Shown here: positions 54,924-64,000 of the stretch, in pieces
How positions within the stretch are numbered: position 1 is the stretch's first letter
Layout: each line of letters begins with the position of its first letter
From: JADKAV01 sp963732355
GTDB taxonomy: Bacteria; Actinomycetota; Actinomycetes; S36-B12; UBA10799
Reading direction: 5' to 3'
DNA length: 64,000 bases
NCBI GenBank assembly: GCA_963732355.1
Contig: CAVSZD010000002.1
Location: 1 to 64,000, forward strand
Notes under the pieces: generated by a model
Database searches by the model: none
What the model saw: the letters and a program-made list of their open reading frames with translations, nothing else
Told to the model about the DNA's origin: nothing
Program-made: the position numbers and the translations under genes

Positions 54924-55453
54924 GGTGTCTCCTCACCTGCGAAAAGCCTGCGACTGTTCGTGTACAGCGCCGCGACGTCCTCAGCAGCGTCCGGGCGGAA
55001 ACCGCTCTGCAGCGTGGTTTGGCCGGCGTTCCAGAACCACAGGACGAGCCCGTCCTTCTCCGCCACCTGTCCTGCGACGCCCCTGCCGAGTTGCACATCG
55101 ACGACCTGATCGGCGCCGATGAACACCACGGGTTCGCCGATGCGCTCGATGCGCACACCCTGCTCGCTCACGTCGGCGGTGGCGTTGCCCGGGGCCCCGA
55201 GCCCTGCGGCGACCACCCGGCGCATCCAGTCATCGGCGGGTGCGGTCCCGACGTAGCGGCCGGCCACTTCTAATTCCGGGGAGTAGCCGGTGGGCACCGC
55301 CTGCATGGGCAGATCCTGGGCGGCCCGTCGTTTCCAACTGCGCCACATCCCCCACACAGCCAGCAACGTCACTGCCACAACTCCGGCGGTGAGCGCCAAC
55401 CGCTGCGGCAATTGCGTGACTTCTTGGGACTGTGCGGCAAGCAGGACGTTCAT
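54920..55453 (-). CDS. PH-like-domain membrane protein of the pyr operon
   Basis: 177 aa. One N-terminal membrane helix (ALTAGVVAVTLLAVWGMW), then a soluble domain with GRYVGTAPADDWMRRVVAAGLG and PVVFIGADQVVDVQLG, typical of the small membrane protein encoded between pyrC and carA in many actinobacteria. Function unknown. It overlaps pyrC and carA by 4 nt each, so it is a fixed member of the operon. Confidence 0.8.
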   Translation of the reverse strand: MNVLLAAQSQEVTQLPQRLALTAGVVAVTLLAVWGMWRSWKRRAAQDLPMQAVPTGYSPELEVAGRYVGTAPADDWMRRVVAAGLGAPGNATADVSEQGVRIERIGEPVVFIGADQVVDVQLGRGVAGQVAEKDGLVLWFWNAGQTTLQSGFRPDAAEDVAALYTNSRRLFAGEETP

Positions 55454-56742
55454 CGGACGGGTTCGAGCTCCACAACCGAGCCGTTGAGGACGGTGGGTTC
55501 ACCGCGTAACCACGTTGCAAGCACCTGGCCGTGCAGGACGGTTCCCGCGTACGGGGTGTTCCGGCTGCGGCTGACCATGTCACTGGCCGACACCACCCAC
55601 TCGACGTCCGGGTCGAACAACGTGAGGTTCGCCGGTTCACCGACGGCGATCGGTCGCCCATGCTCGTGCACCCGACCGATCTCTGCGGGCACGGCCGACA
55701 TACGCGCCGCCACGGCCTCCCAGTCGAGCAGACCGGTGCGGACCATCGTCTCGTTGATCACCGGCAGTGCGGTCTGCAGACCCAACATCCCGAAGGATGC
55801 CGCCGCCCATTCACACTCCTTGTCCTCCATGGCGTGCGGGGCGTGGTCAGTGGCGACGATGTCGATGATCCCCTCGGCCAGAGCCTCACGCAGTGCCTCG
55901 ACGTGGCGTTCGGACCGTAGCGGCGGATTGACCTTGTAGATGGGGTCGTAGGTCGCAGCCAGGTCGTCGGTGAGCAGCAAGTGGTGCGGAGTCACCTCAG
56001 CGGTCACTGCGATCCCCCGGCTCTTTGCCCACCGCAGGATCTCCACGGTGCCGGCGGTGGACACGTGGCAGATGTGCAACCGCGAGCCGACGTGCTCTGC
56101 CAGCAGCACATCGCGAGCCACGATCGCCTCCTCGGCCACGGCTGGCCAGCCACGCAGACCGAGTTGGCCGGACAGGATGCCTTCGTGCATCTGGGCACCC
56201 TCGGTGAGCCGCGGTTCCTGGGCATGCTGGGCGATGACCCCGTCGAACGCCTTCACGTACTCCAGCGCCCGGCGCATCAGCAGCGCATCGGACACACAGT
56301 GGCCGTCGTCGCTGAAGACCCTGACCCTTGCCGCCGAGTCGGCCATGGCGCCCAGCTCGGCCAGGCGCTTGCCTTCCAAGCCGACGGTCACCGCACCGAC
56401 TGGGCGGACGTCGGCGTGCCCGGCCTCGATCCCGAGCCGCCAGACCTGCTCGACGACCCCGGCCGTGTCGGCCACCGGGTCGGTGTTGGCCATGGCGTGG
56501 ACCGCCGTGAAACCGCCCGCGGCCGCAGCCCGGGTACCTGTGGCAACGGTCTCGGCGTCTTCGCGTCCGGGCTCACGCAGGTGGGTGTGAAGGTCCACGA
56601 GTCCGGGCAGCAGAACCGCACCGCGTCCGTCGACCTCTTCAGCACCCTCGAGGTTCGCCCCGATCTGCGCCACTATCCCGTTCTCGATCCGGACATCGAG
56701 CGCCTCGCCCCCGAGCGGCCGGACGTTCCTGAGTACTGTCAT
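55450..56742 (-). CDS. pyrC: Dihydroorotase
   Basis: 430 aa class I amidohydrolase. Metal-binding LVDLHTHLREPGRED at about residues 50-64, later His residues in HICHVSTA and AEVTPHHLLL, and Asp in VATDHAPHAMEDKE. Cyclises carbamoyl aspartate. Overlaps pyrB and the downstream membrane gene by 4 nt each (ATGA). Confidence 0.96.
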   Translation of the reverse strand: MTVLRNVRPLGGEALDVRIENGIVAQIGANLEGAEEVDGRGAVLLPGLVDLHTHLREPGREDAETVATGTRAAAAGGFTAVHAMANTDPVADTAGVVEQVWRLGIEAGHADVRPVGAVTVGLEGKRLAELGAMADSAARVRVFSDDGHCVSDALLMRRALEYVKAFDGVIAQHAQEPRLTEGAQMHEGILSGQLGLRGWPAVAEEAIVARDVLLAEHVGSRLHICHVSTAGTVEILRWAKSRGIAVTAEVTPHHLLLTDDLAATYDPIYKVNPPLRSERHVEALREALAEGIIDIVATDHAPHAMEDKECEWAAASFGMLGLQTALPVINETMVRTGLLDWEAVAARMSAVPAEIGRVHEHGRPIAVGEPANLTLFDPDVEWVVSASDMVSRSRNTPYAGTVLHGQVLATWLRGEPTVLNGSVVELEPVR

Positions 56743-57671
56743 GCTTCTTGCCCTCCCAGCAGCAGGTACAGAACAGCCATGCGCACGTGCACACCGTTGG
56801 TGACCTGGTCGACGATCACTGAGCGCTCGGCATCGGCGACATCGGCCGCGATCTCCATCCCCCGGTTCATCGGACCCGGGTGCATCACCAGCGCGTGGTC
56901 GGGGAGTGTTGCCATCCGCGGGACGTCGAGGCCGTACCGGCGCGAGTACTCCCTGGCGCTGGGGAAGAAGGCCGCGTTCATGCGTTCGAGCTGCACGCGC
57001 AGCATCATGACCACATCGGCTTTGACGATCGCGTCATCGAGGTCGTAGTTGACCTGGCAGGGCCAACTGTCCACGCCCACCGGCAGCAGCGTGGGCGGCG
57101 CGACGAGGGTGACGTTGGCGCCCAGCGTGTCGAGCAACCACACGTTGGAACGGGCCACTCGCGAGTGCAGGACATCGCCCACGATCACGACGTTGAGCCC
57201 CTCGAGCGATCCCTGTCCGTCGCGCAGGTGGTCGCGCATCGTGAAGGCGTCCAGCAGCGCCTGGGTGGGATGTTCGTGGGTGCCGTCCCCGGCGTTGATC
57301 ACTGCGCCGTAGATCCAGTCGCTGTTGGCCAGCCGATGAGCCGCACCGCTGGCACCGTGCCGGATGACCACGGCGTCGGCACCCATGGCCTGCAGCGTCA
57401 GCGCGGTGTCCTTCAGCGACTCGCCCTTGGACAGGCTCGAGCCTTTGGCAGAGAAGTTGATGACGTCCGCGGACAGTCGCTTGGCAGCGGCCTCGAAGGA
57501 GATCCGAGTCCTGGTCGAGTCCTCGAAGAAGAGGTTGACCACGGTCCGGCCACGCAGGGTGGGCAGTTTCTTCACGGGACGGTCGGCGACCAGCGCCAGC
57601 TCTCGTGCCGTGTCGAGGATCGCCAGGGCATCGGTCTGGCTCAGATCACTTGTGGACAGAAGGTGGCGCAT
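56739..57671 (-). CDS. pyrB: Aspartate carbamoyltransferase catalytic subunit
   Basis: 310 aa. Carbamoyl-phosphate-binding FFEDSTRTRISFEAAAKRL, then GDGTHEHPTQALLDAFT and MHPGPMNRG. No regulatory pyrI gene is present, as usual in Gram-positive bacteria; control is through PyrR. The ATG follows the pyrR stop directly with no spacer. Confidence 0.97.
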   Translation of the reverse strand: MRHLLSTSDLSQTDALAILDTARELALVADRPVKKLPTLRGRTVVNLFFEDSTRTRISFEAAAKRLSADVINFSAKGSSLSKGESLKDTALTLQAMGADAVVIRHGASGAAHRLANSDWIYGAVINAGDGTHEHPTQALLDAFTMRDHLRDGQGSLEGLNVVIVGDVLHSRVARSNVWLLDTLGANVTLVAPPTLLPVGVDSWPCQVNYDLDDAIVKADVVMMLRVQLERMNAAFFPSAREYSRRYGLDVPRMATLPDHALVMHPGPMNRGMEIAADVADAERSVIVDQVTNGVHVRMAVLYLLLGGQEA

Positions 57672-58217
57672 TCAGTTACCTCCCGCGCGCACGAGTCGCA
57701 CCGCATCGGTGCCGTCGGTTTCGGTCAAGGTCACTTGCACGTCATCCTCTCGGGCAGTCGGGATGTTCTTGCCCACGTAGTCGGCGCGGATCGGCAGGTC
57801 GCGGTGGCCCCGGTCGACCAGGACTGCCAGTTGCACCGCGCGCGGGCGCCCGGCATCGGAAAGGGCGTCCATCGCGGCGCGGATCGTCCGGCCGCTGAAC
57901 AGGACGTCGTCGACCAGCACCACGGTCTTGCCGGTCACATCTCCGCCGGGGATCACCGTTGGGTGCAGGGCGACTGTGGGGCGCAACCGCAGATCGTCGC
58001 GGTACATCCCGACGTCCAGGGACCCGACGCTCACGTCGCGGCCTTCGATGTGGGACATGGCCGCAGCGATTCGCGCGGCAAGTGGGACACCACGGGTCGG
58101 GATGCCCAGCAGGACCAGGTCATCGGCGCCGCGATTGCGTTCGAGGATTTCGTGAGCGATACGCACCACCGCTCGATTGATATCCGAATCGGTGAGGAAC
58201 TCTTGGTCAGGCGTCAT
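57672..58217 (-). CDS. pyrR: PyrR, uracil-sensing regulator / uracil phosphoribosyltransferase
   Basis: 181 aa PRTase-fold protein; PRPP motif VVLVDDVLFSGRTIRAAMDA. It binds its target RNA when UMP/UTP is high. The ATG at 58217 is preferred (AAGGGGGG 9 nt upstream) over a TTG three codons earlier that nearly touches the SD. First gene of the pyr operon; a PyrR-binding RNA loop covers its own ribosome site (58226-58261). Confidence 0.94.
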   Translation of the reverse strand: MTPDQEFLTDSDINRAVVRIAHEILERNRGADDLVLLGIPTRGVPLAARIAAAMSHIEGRDVSVGSLDVGMYRDDLRLRPTVALHPTVIPGGDVTGKTVVLVDDVLFSGRTIRAAMDALSDAGRPRAVQLAVLVDRGHRDLPIRADYVGKNIPTAREDDVQVTLTETDGTDAVRLVRAGGN

Positions 58218-58225
58218 CGCGTCCA

Positions 58226-58261
58226 ACCCCCCTTCTCCGCCTCGCTGGACGGTGGTTAAAG
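58226..58261 (-). promoter_or_regulatory. PyrR-binding RNA element overlapping the pyrR ribosome site
   Basis: The minus strand reads CTTTAACCACCGTCCAGCG then AGGCGGAGAAGG, closely matching the PyrR-binding loop consensus of Bacillus pyr attenuators (GUCCNGNGAGGC core). CGTCCA can also pair with the TGGACG just after the SD, enclosing AAGGGGGG. In Mycobacterium smegmatis PyrR is reported to repress pyr translation through such a site, and the geometry here fits that mode. No terminator/antiterminator pair is seen. Confidence 0.75.
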
Positions 58262-58280
58262 GAAAGGTGATTCGTCTTCG

Positions 58281-58286
58281 ACGCTA
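58281..58286 (-). promoter_or_regulatory. Candidate pyr operon -10 (TAGCGT)
   Basis: TAGCGT on the minus strand would start transcription near 58275, giving a leader of about 58 nt that contains the whole PyrR-binding element. No clear -35 accompanies it. Confidence 0.35.
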
Positions 58287-58327
58287 TCACCCGGGGGTCG
58301 CGTCGCTGCGGACCCGGTTCCGCCGAG

Positions 58328-58357
58328 TTGCTACCGTGCCGTCACTCTCCGTAGCCT
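58328..58357 (+). promoter_or_regulatory. bldD promoter (-35 TTGCTA, -10 TAGCCT)
   Basis: TTGCTA (58328-58333) and TAGCCT (58352-58357) are separated by 18 bp, a reasonable sigma-70-type pair, with a leader of about 30 nt before the bldD ATG. It is divergent from the pyr operon. Confidence 0.5.
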
Positions 58358-58394
58358 CACACCTGAGCAGTTGAGACAGCGAACGGAGCCGGCC

Positions 58395-58883
58395 ATGGCC
58401 ACGGAGTACGCCCGAGCACTGGGCGCCAAACTTCGTTCCATCCGTCAGCAGCAGGGCATGTCTCTGCACGGGGTCGAAGAGAAGTCTGAAGGCAAGTGGA
58501 AGGCCGTCGTTGTCGGTTCTTACGAGCGCGGCGACAGAGCTGTGACAGTGCAGAAGCTGGCTGAACTTGCCGAGTTCTACGGGGTTCCGGTGGCCGAACT
58601 GCTGCCCGACAGCACTCCTGGCGCGGCCGCCGAACCTCCCGCGAGACTGGTCCTCGATCTCGAGCGACTCGGCCAGGTGCCCGCCGACAAGGTTGGTCCC
58701 CTGGCCCGGTATGCAGCAGCGATCCAGGCCCAGCGCGGCGACTACAACGGCAAGGTCTTGAGTATCCGCCAGGACGACCTTCGAACACTGGCAGTGATCT
58801 ACGACGAACCCCCCGGTGTGCTGGCCGACCAGCTGGTCAGTTGGGGTGTCCTCAATCCTGAGGCCCGCGGCAAACTGGACTGA
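58395..58883 (+). CDS. bldD: BldD-like transcriptional regulator
   Basis: 162 aa. The N-terminal HTH_XRE domain (about 1-70) contains LRSIRQQQGMSLHGVEEKS and WKAVVVGSYERGDRAVTVQK; the C-terminal domain (about 90-160) aligns with the BldD dimerisation/c-di-GMP domain region. In Streptomyces BldD is a c-di-GMP-responsive master repressor; in other actinobacteria its role is less clear. Start at the ATG at 58395 with GGAG upstream. Its location next to pyrR is conserved in actinobacteria. Confidence 0.88.
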   Translation: MATEYARALGAKLRSIRQQQGMSLHGVEEKSEGKWKAVVVGSYERGDRAVTVQKLAELAEFYGVPVAELLPDSTPGAAAEPPARLVLDLERLGQVPADKVGPLARYAAAIQAQRGDYNGKVLSIRQDDLRTLAVIYDEPPGVLADQLVSWGVLNPEARGKLD

Positions 58884-58888
58884 GCGCC

Positions 58889-58983
58889 GTTGGTTGACGT
58901 TCGGGTAGTTGGTTGATGCTCATGCGACGCTGAACGTCAACCAACTACCCGAACCCCACCCAACTGCACGAGCGTCAACCAAC
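58889..58983. repeat. Palindromic element A1
   Basis: 95 bp, two-tier. Outer arms GTTGGTTGACG (58889-58899) / CGTCAACCAAC (58973-58983), perfect over 11 bp. Inner arms GTTCGGGTAGTTGGTTGA (58899-58916) / TCAACCAACTACCCGAAC (58937-58954), perfect over 18 bp with a 20-nt loop. It begins 6 nt after the bldD stop. No U-tract. Confidence 0.85.
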
Positions 58984-59106
58984 ACGCCGGGCGGCGCCAG
59001 CGCAAGGCGGGGCGGCCGCGGCCGCAGCCACTCACACCTGTTCGGCGTCCTCCGCCTGCCCGTTGGTTGACCCCCTCACACCCGCTCGGCGTCCTCCGCC
59101 CTGCCC

Positions 59107-59201
59107 GTTGGTTGACGTTCGGGTAGTTGGTTGAGGCTCAAGCGACGCTGAACGTCAACCAACTACCCGAACCCCACCCAACTGCACGAGCGTCAACCAA
59201 C
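59107..59201. repeat. Palindromic element A2
   Basis: Near-identical copy of A1: outer arms 59107-59117 / 59191-59201, inner arms 59117-59134 / 59155-59172, with changes only in the loop. It ends 48 nt before the pyk stop codon, so it lies 3' of pyk on the minus strand. Confidence 0.85.
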
Positions 59202-59248
59202 ACGCCGGGCGGCGCCAGCGCAAGGCGGGGCGGAGCGGCCGCAGCCAC

Positions 59249-60727
59249 TCACACCTGTTCGGCGTCCTCCGCCTCTTCGGCGCGACCACCGGAACCCGAG
59301 CCGACCATGTGGACCCGCATCCCGTTGGTCGTTCCCGGGATGCCCGGCGGGACCCCTGCGATGATGACGACCTTCTCGCCAGGGGCAGCCAGTGACATCA
59401 GCGAGATCTGCTGGTCGACCATTTCCACGAGCTCGTCAGTGTGATGGACCTGCTTGCCGAAGTACGGCTTGATCCCCCAGACCAGGCCGAGATAGTTGCG
59501 CACCGACGCATTGGGGGTGAAACACAAGGCTGGGATCGGTGAGCGGTGGCGTGCGATCAGTCGCGGGGTGAGGCCGGTCTCAGTGAAGGTGATGATGAAC
59601 TTCGCCTCGACTTCTTCAGCCACCTCAACGGCGGCCCGCGTGATGGCGCGTGCGGTCGAACCTGTTCTGTTGTCCTGGGTCCGCGAGACGCTGCCCAGCG
59701 CCTCCTGCTCGACGTACTCGATGATCCGGGCCATCGTCTGAACAACCAGGGCGGGGTGCGCACCGACACTGGTCTCGCCGCTGAGCATCAGGGCGTCCGC
59801 CCCGTCAAGCACGGCGTTGGCGACATCTGAGGCCTCCGCGCGCGAAGGGCGACTGGCGGCGATCATGCTGTCGAGCATCTGGGTGGCGACGATGACCGGT
59901 TTGGCCGCAGCCCGCGACAGTTCGATGGCGCGCTTCTGCACCAGCGGCACGTGCTCGAGGGGCAACTCAACGCCGAGGTCGCCGCGAGCGACCATGATGC
60001 CGTCGAAGGCCTCGATGATGTCAGCGAGCCGGTCCACCGCCTGCGGCTTCTCGATCTTCGCCAGGATCGGGCGGTGGACGTCGAGTTCGTCCATGACCCG
60101 GCGGACGTCACCGATGTCCTCGGGACGCTGCACGAACGACAGCGCGATGATGTCAACGCCTGCCTCCAGCGCCCAGCGCAAGTCGTCGACGTCCTTGTCA
60201 GACAGGGCCGGCACACTGACCTCGACACCGGGCAGGTTGATGCCTTTGTGATTACTGACCCGACCCCCCACCACGACCTCGCACACCACATCGGTGTCCG
60301 TGACCTCGACCGCCCGCAGGGCCACATGGCCGTCGTCGATGAGGATCTCGTCACCGACGTGGACGTCCCCGGGCAGCCCGAGGTAGGTCGTCGAACACAT
60401 CTGGGCGTCCCCGGGAACAGCTCGGGTGGTGATGGTGAAATGCGCGCCGTCGGTGAGCAACTGCGGTCCGCTCTCGAAGTTCGCCAAGCGGATCTTCGGG
60501 CCTTGCAGGTCCGCCAGCACCGCGATACCCGTGCACGCGGCATCAGCTGCCCGGCGCACCATGTCCAGCCTGTCCTGGTGTTCACGGTGATCGCCGTGAC
60601 TGAGGTTCAGCCGGGCAACCGACATACCGGATTCAATAAGGTCTGCGATTCTCTCTTCGGAGTCCGTCGCCGGACCGAGAGTGCAGACGATCTTCGCTCG
60701 ACGCACGGTTTCGAGGGTAATCGTCAT
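59249..60727 (-). CDS. pyk: Pyruvate kinase
   Basis: Final glycolytic step. 492 aa from the ATG at 60727. Conserved IVCTLGPATDS, VARLNLSHGDH, KIEKPQAVD and GIMVARGDLGVELP; the C-terminal domain includes the A-loop region GDALMLSGETSVG. The tail EEAEDAEQV is acidic and is the part copied into the downstream repeats. A GTG ten codons upstream is possible, but neither start has a clear SD. Convergent with bldD. Confidence 0.95.
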   Translation of the reverse strand: MTITLETVRRAKIVCTLGPATDSEERIADLIESGMSVARLNLSHGDHREHQDRLDMVRRAADAACTGIAVLADLQGPKIRLANFESGPQLLTDGAHFTITTRAVPGDAQMCSTTYLGLPGDVHVGDEILIDDGHVALRAVEVTDTDVVCEVVVGGRVSNHKGINLPGVEVSVPALSDKDVDDLRWALEAGVDIIALSFVQRPEDIGDVRRVMDELDVHRPILAKIEKPQAVDRLADIIEAFDGIMVARGDLGVELPLEHVPLVQKRAIELSRAAAKPVIVATQMLDSMIAASRPSRAEASDVANAVLDGADALMLSGETSVGAHPALVVQTMARIIEYVEQEALGSVSRTQDNRTGSTARAITRAAVEVAEEVEAKFIITFTETGLTPRLIARHRSPIPALCFTPNASVRNYLGLVWGIKPYFGKQVHHTDELVEMVDQQISLMSLAAPGEKVVIIAGVPPGIPGTTNGMRVHMVGSGSGGRAEEAEDAEQV

Positions 60728-60790
60728 CCGGCGTCTGTCGCGCCCCACGGTGGGCACACCAGCCGACCATCCGTGTTGTATGCAGCCCTT

Positions 60791-62234
60791 CTAGACCGTC
60801 ATCTGGCGCACAGAGGCCGCCAGCGGCTTGGGAAGATTCGTCGAACCCATCAGGAACTCGTCGATCGACGCCGCAGCCGCCCGGCCCTCAGCGATCGCCC
60901 ACACGATCAACGACTGCCCACGTCCGGCGTCCCCGGCCACGAAAACCCCAGGAACGTCGCTGGCGTAGTCGTCGTCGCGCACCAGGTTGCCGCGGGCGTC
61001 CCGGGTCAGACCCAGTTGCCCGGTGAAGGACTCCGCCTCGGGACCCACAAAACCCATCGCGAGTGTCACCAGGTCGGCGGGCAGTACCCGCTGCGAACCC
61101 TCCACCTCAACCGGGCGGCCATCGACCCACTCAACATCGATGATCTCCAGACCGGTCAGCACCCCGTTCTCGCCAAGGAAACGTTTGGTGGAAGCGGCGT
61201 ACACCCGGTCGCCGCCCTCCTCGTGGGCCGACGACACCCGGAACACCATCGGGTAGGTGGGCCACGGCTGGGAGCCAGGCCGGGTCTGCGGCGGCGTCGG
61301 CATGATCTCCAATTGGGTGATGCTGGCAGCACCTTGCCGGATGGCCGTGCCCAGACAGTCGGCGCCGGTGTCTCCTCCCCCGATGACGACCACATGCTTG
61401 CCGCCCGCGTGGATCGGGGCAGTCTCGAGGTCGCCCTCCTGTACCCGGTTCGCCAGGGGCAAGTAGTCCATGGCCTGGTGGACCCCGCGCAGTTCCCGGC
61501 CCTCGACGGCCAGTTCCCGGCCGATGGTGGAACCCACCGCGACCAGCACCGCGTCGTAACGCCGGCGCAGGTCGTCGGCGCTGATGTCCTTGCCGACCTC
61601 GATGCCGGGCCGGAACTTCACGCCCTCCGCCTCGAGCTGGGCCAGCCGCCTGTCCAGGTGCTGCTTCTCCATCTTGAACTCGGGAATCCCGTAGCGCAGC
61701 AGACCGCCGATGCGGTCGGCGCGCTCGTACACGGCCACGGTGTGACCGGCCCGCGCGAGTTGCTGAGCCGCGGCGAGTCCCGCCGGTCCGGACCCGATGA
61801 CCGCCACCGTCTTGCCCGACAGTCGCTCGGGCGGTTGCGGCTGAACCCAACCGGACTCCCACGCCCGGTCGATGATCGAGACCTCGACCTGCTTGATCGT
61901 GACGGGGTCCTGGTTGATGCCCAGTACACATGCGGTCTCACAAGGTGCCGGGCACAACCTGCCGGTGAACTCCGGGAAGTTGTTGGTGGCGTGCAGCCGT
62001 TCGATAGCGCCCTGCCAGTCGCCACGACGGGTCAGGTCGTTCCACTCGGGGATGAGGTTGCCCAGTGGACACCCGTTGTGGCAGAAGGGGATGCCGCAAT
62101 CCATGCAGCGGCTGGCCTGCGTGCGCAGTTTGGACTCGGCGAAGGGCTCGTACACCTCTTGCCAGTCCTGGATCCGCACATCGACCGGGCGGCGGGTCGG
62201 CAGCTGCCTTCCGGCCTTCAGAAATCCTCTGGGA

Positions 62235-62242
<8 letters not shown>
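60791..62242 (-). CDS. gltD: Glutamate synthase small subunit
   Basis: 483 aa. The N-terminal iron-sulfur domain has Cys clusters CMDCGIPFCHNGCPLG and LCPAPCETACVLG; FAD-binding GSGPAGLAAAQQLARAGH, NADPH-binding IGGGDTGADCLGTA and the C-terminal VFVAGDAGRGQSL. Supplies electrons from NADPH to GltB. The GTG at 62242 overlaps gltB by 8 nt (GTGGCTGA) with GGAGG upstream. A 64-bp gap with a small GCCCCAC/GTGGGC hairpin lies before pyk. Confidence 0.96.

Positions 62243-64000
<1,758 letters not shown>

Larger units (their letters stand above)
58884..59248. repeat. Tandem 218-bp duplication at the bldD/pyk junction
   Basis: Unit = palindrome A + a GC-rich stretch + the last codons of pyk. Copy 1 begins at 58889, copy 2 at 59107. 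The pyk tail (TCACACCTGTTCGGCGTCC...) occurs at 59032-59056, in a variant form at 59076-59100 next to a lone GTTGGTTGAC, and as the real gene end at 59249. So there are two full units and one partial. This accounts for the whole 365-bp gap; no gene lies in it. Confidence 0.8.

Noticed and set aside
58889..59201. Repeats that might suggest a CRISPR array
   Set aside because: Only two repeats about 218 bp apart, each a long palindrome, with gene-tail sequence between them and no cas genes.

Overview
This window is a core-genome segment of a high-GC actinobacterium (Actinomycetota). The evidence is the 16S/23S rRNA sequence, BldD and mIHF homologues, a PriA without helicase motifs, and the gene order tyrS / arg / pheST / infC-rpmI-rplT / his / rib / rpe-rsmB-fmt-def-priA-metK / coaBC-rpoZ-gmk-mihF / pyr / pyk / gltBD. 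I cannot place it to genus. An uncultivated aquatic lineage is possible but unproven. I see no prophage, IS element, CRISPR array, tRNA gene or defence island.

Layout. Positions 1-2600 hold the 5' part of 23S, a tRNA-less spacer, the complete 16S gene and its leader and promoter, all reading leftwards. Positions 2637-5392 carry tyrS, a small secreted protein and a DUF2157-like membrane protein. Positions 5522-12751 are the arginine operon argCJBDRGH. A divergent acyl-CoA-synthetase-like gene (12824-14476) converges on pheST (15029-18570) across a 552-bp spacer. A two-component system, a membrane protein, an MBL hydrolase and trmH/rplT/rpmI/infC follow. Positions 24220-28297 hold small and secreted genes, an APH-fold kinase-like gene and a decayed ThrE-type transporter. 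Positions 28263-31388 hold hisE-hisG-carboxyltransferase-sseB. Two paralogous secreted proteins precede ribD-ribE-ribBA-ribH, which has an FMN riboswitch. Positions 38690-45191 hold metK-priA-def-fmt-rsmB-rpe. Positions 45601-58217 form one long run, pyrR-pyrB-pyrC-(PH-like)-carA-carB-pyrK-pyrD-pyrF-mihF-gmk-rpoZ-coaBC. The window ends with bldD, pyk and gltBD (gltB runs off the edge).

How it works together. Most operon neighbours overlap by a 4-nt ATGA or GTGA, so translational coupling looks general. Metabolite control is visible at three loci: an imperfect palindrome overlapping the argC -10 with argR in the operon, an FMN riboswitch with an SD-sequestering hairpin before ribD, and a PyrR-binding RNA loop just before pyrR. 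Several genes show a -10-like hexamer 6-8 nt before the start codon, suggesting leaderless mRNAs. Two genes have non-standard starts: infC (ATC) and coaBC (probable CTG inside a CTGA overlap).

The most unusual signal is a set of large two-tier palindromes (families A, B and C, 44-120 bp). They sit 6-48 nt after the stop codons of at least seven transcription units: arg, fadD, pheST, rib, coaBC, bldD and pyk. At two convergent junctions (fadD/pheT and bldD/pyk) the palindrome has been duplicated in tandem together with the 3' tails of the flanking genes. At fadD/pheT the copies differ in a way that suggests recombination between two diverged lineages rather than simple recent duplication. Other anomalies are a one-base frameshift near the end of ribD and the ThrE remnant.
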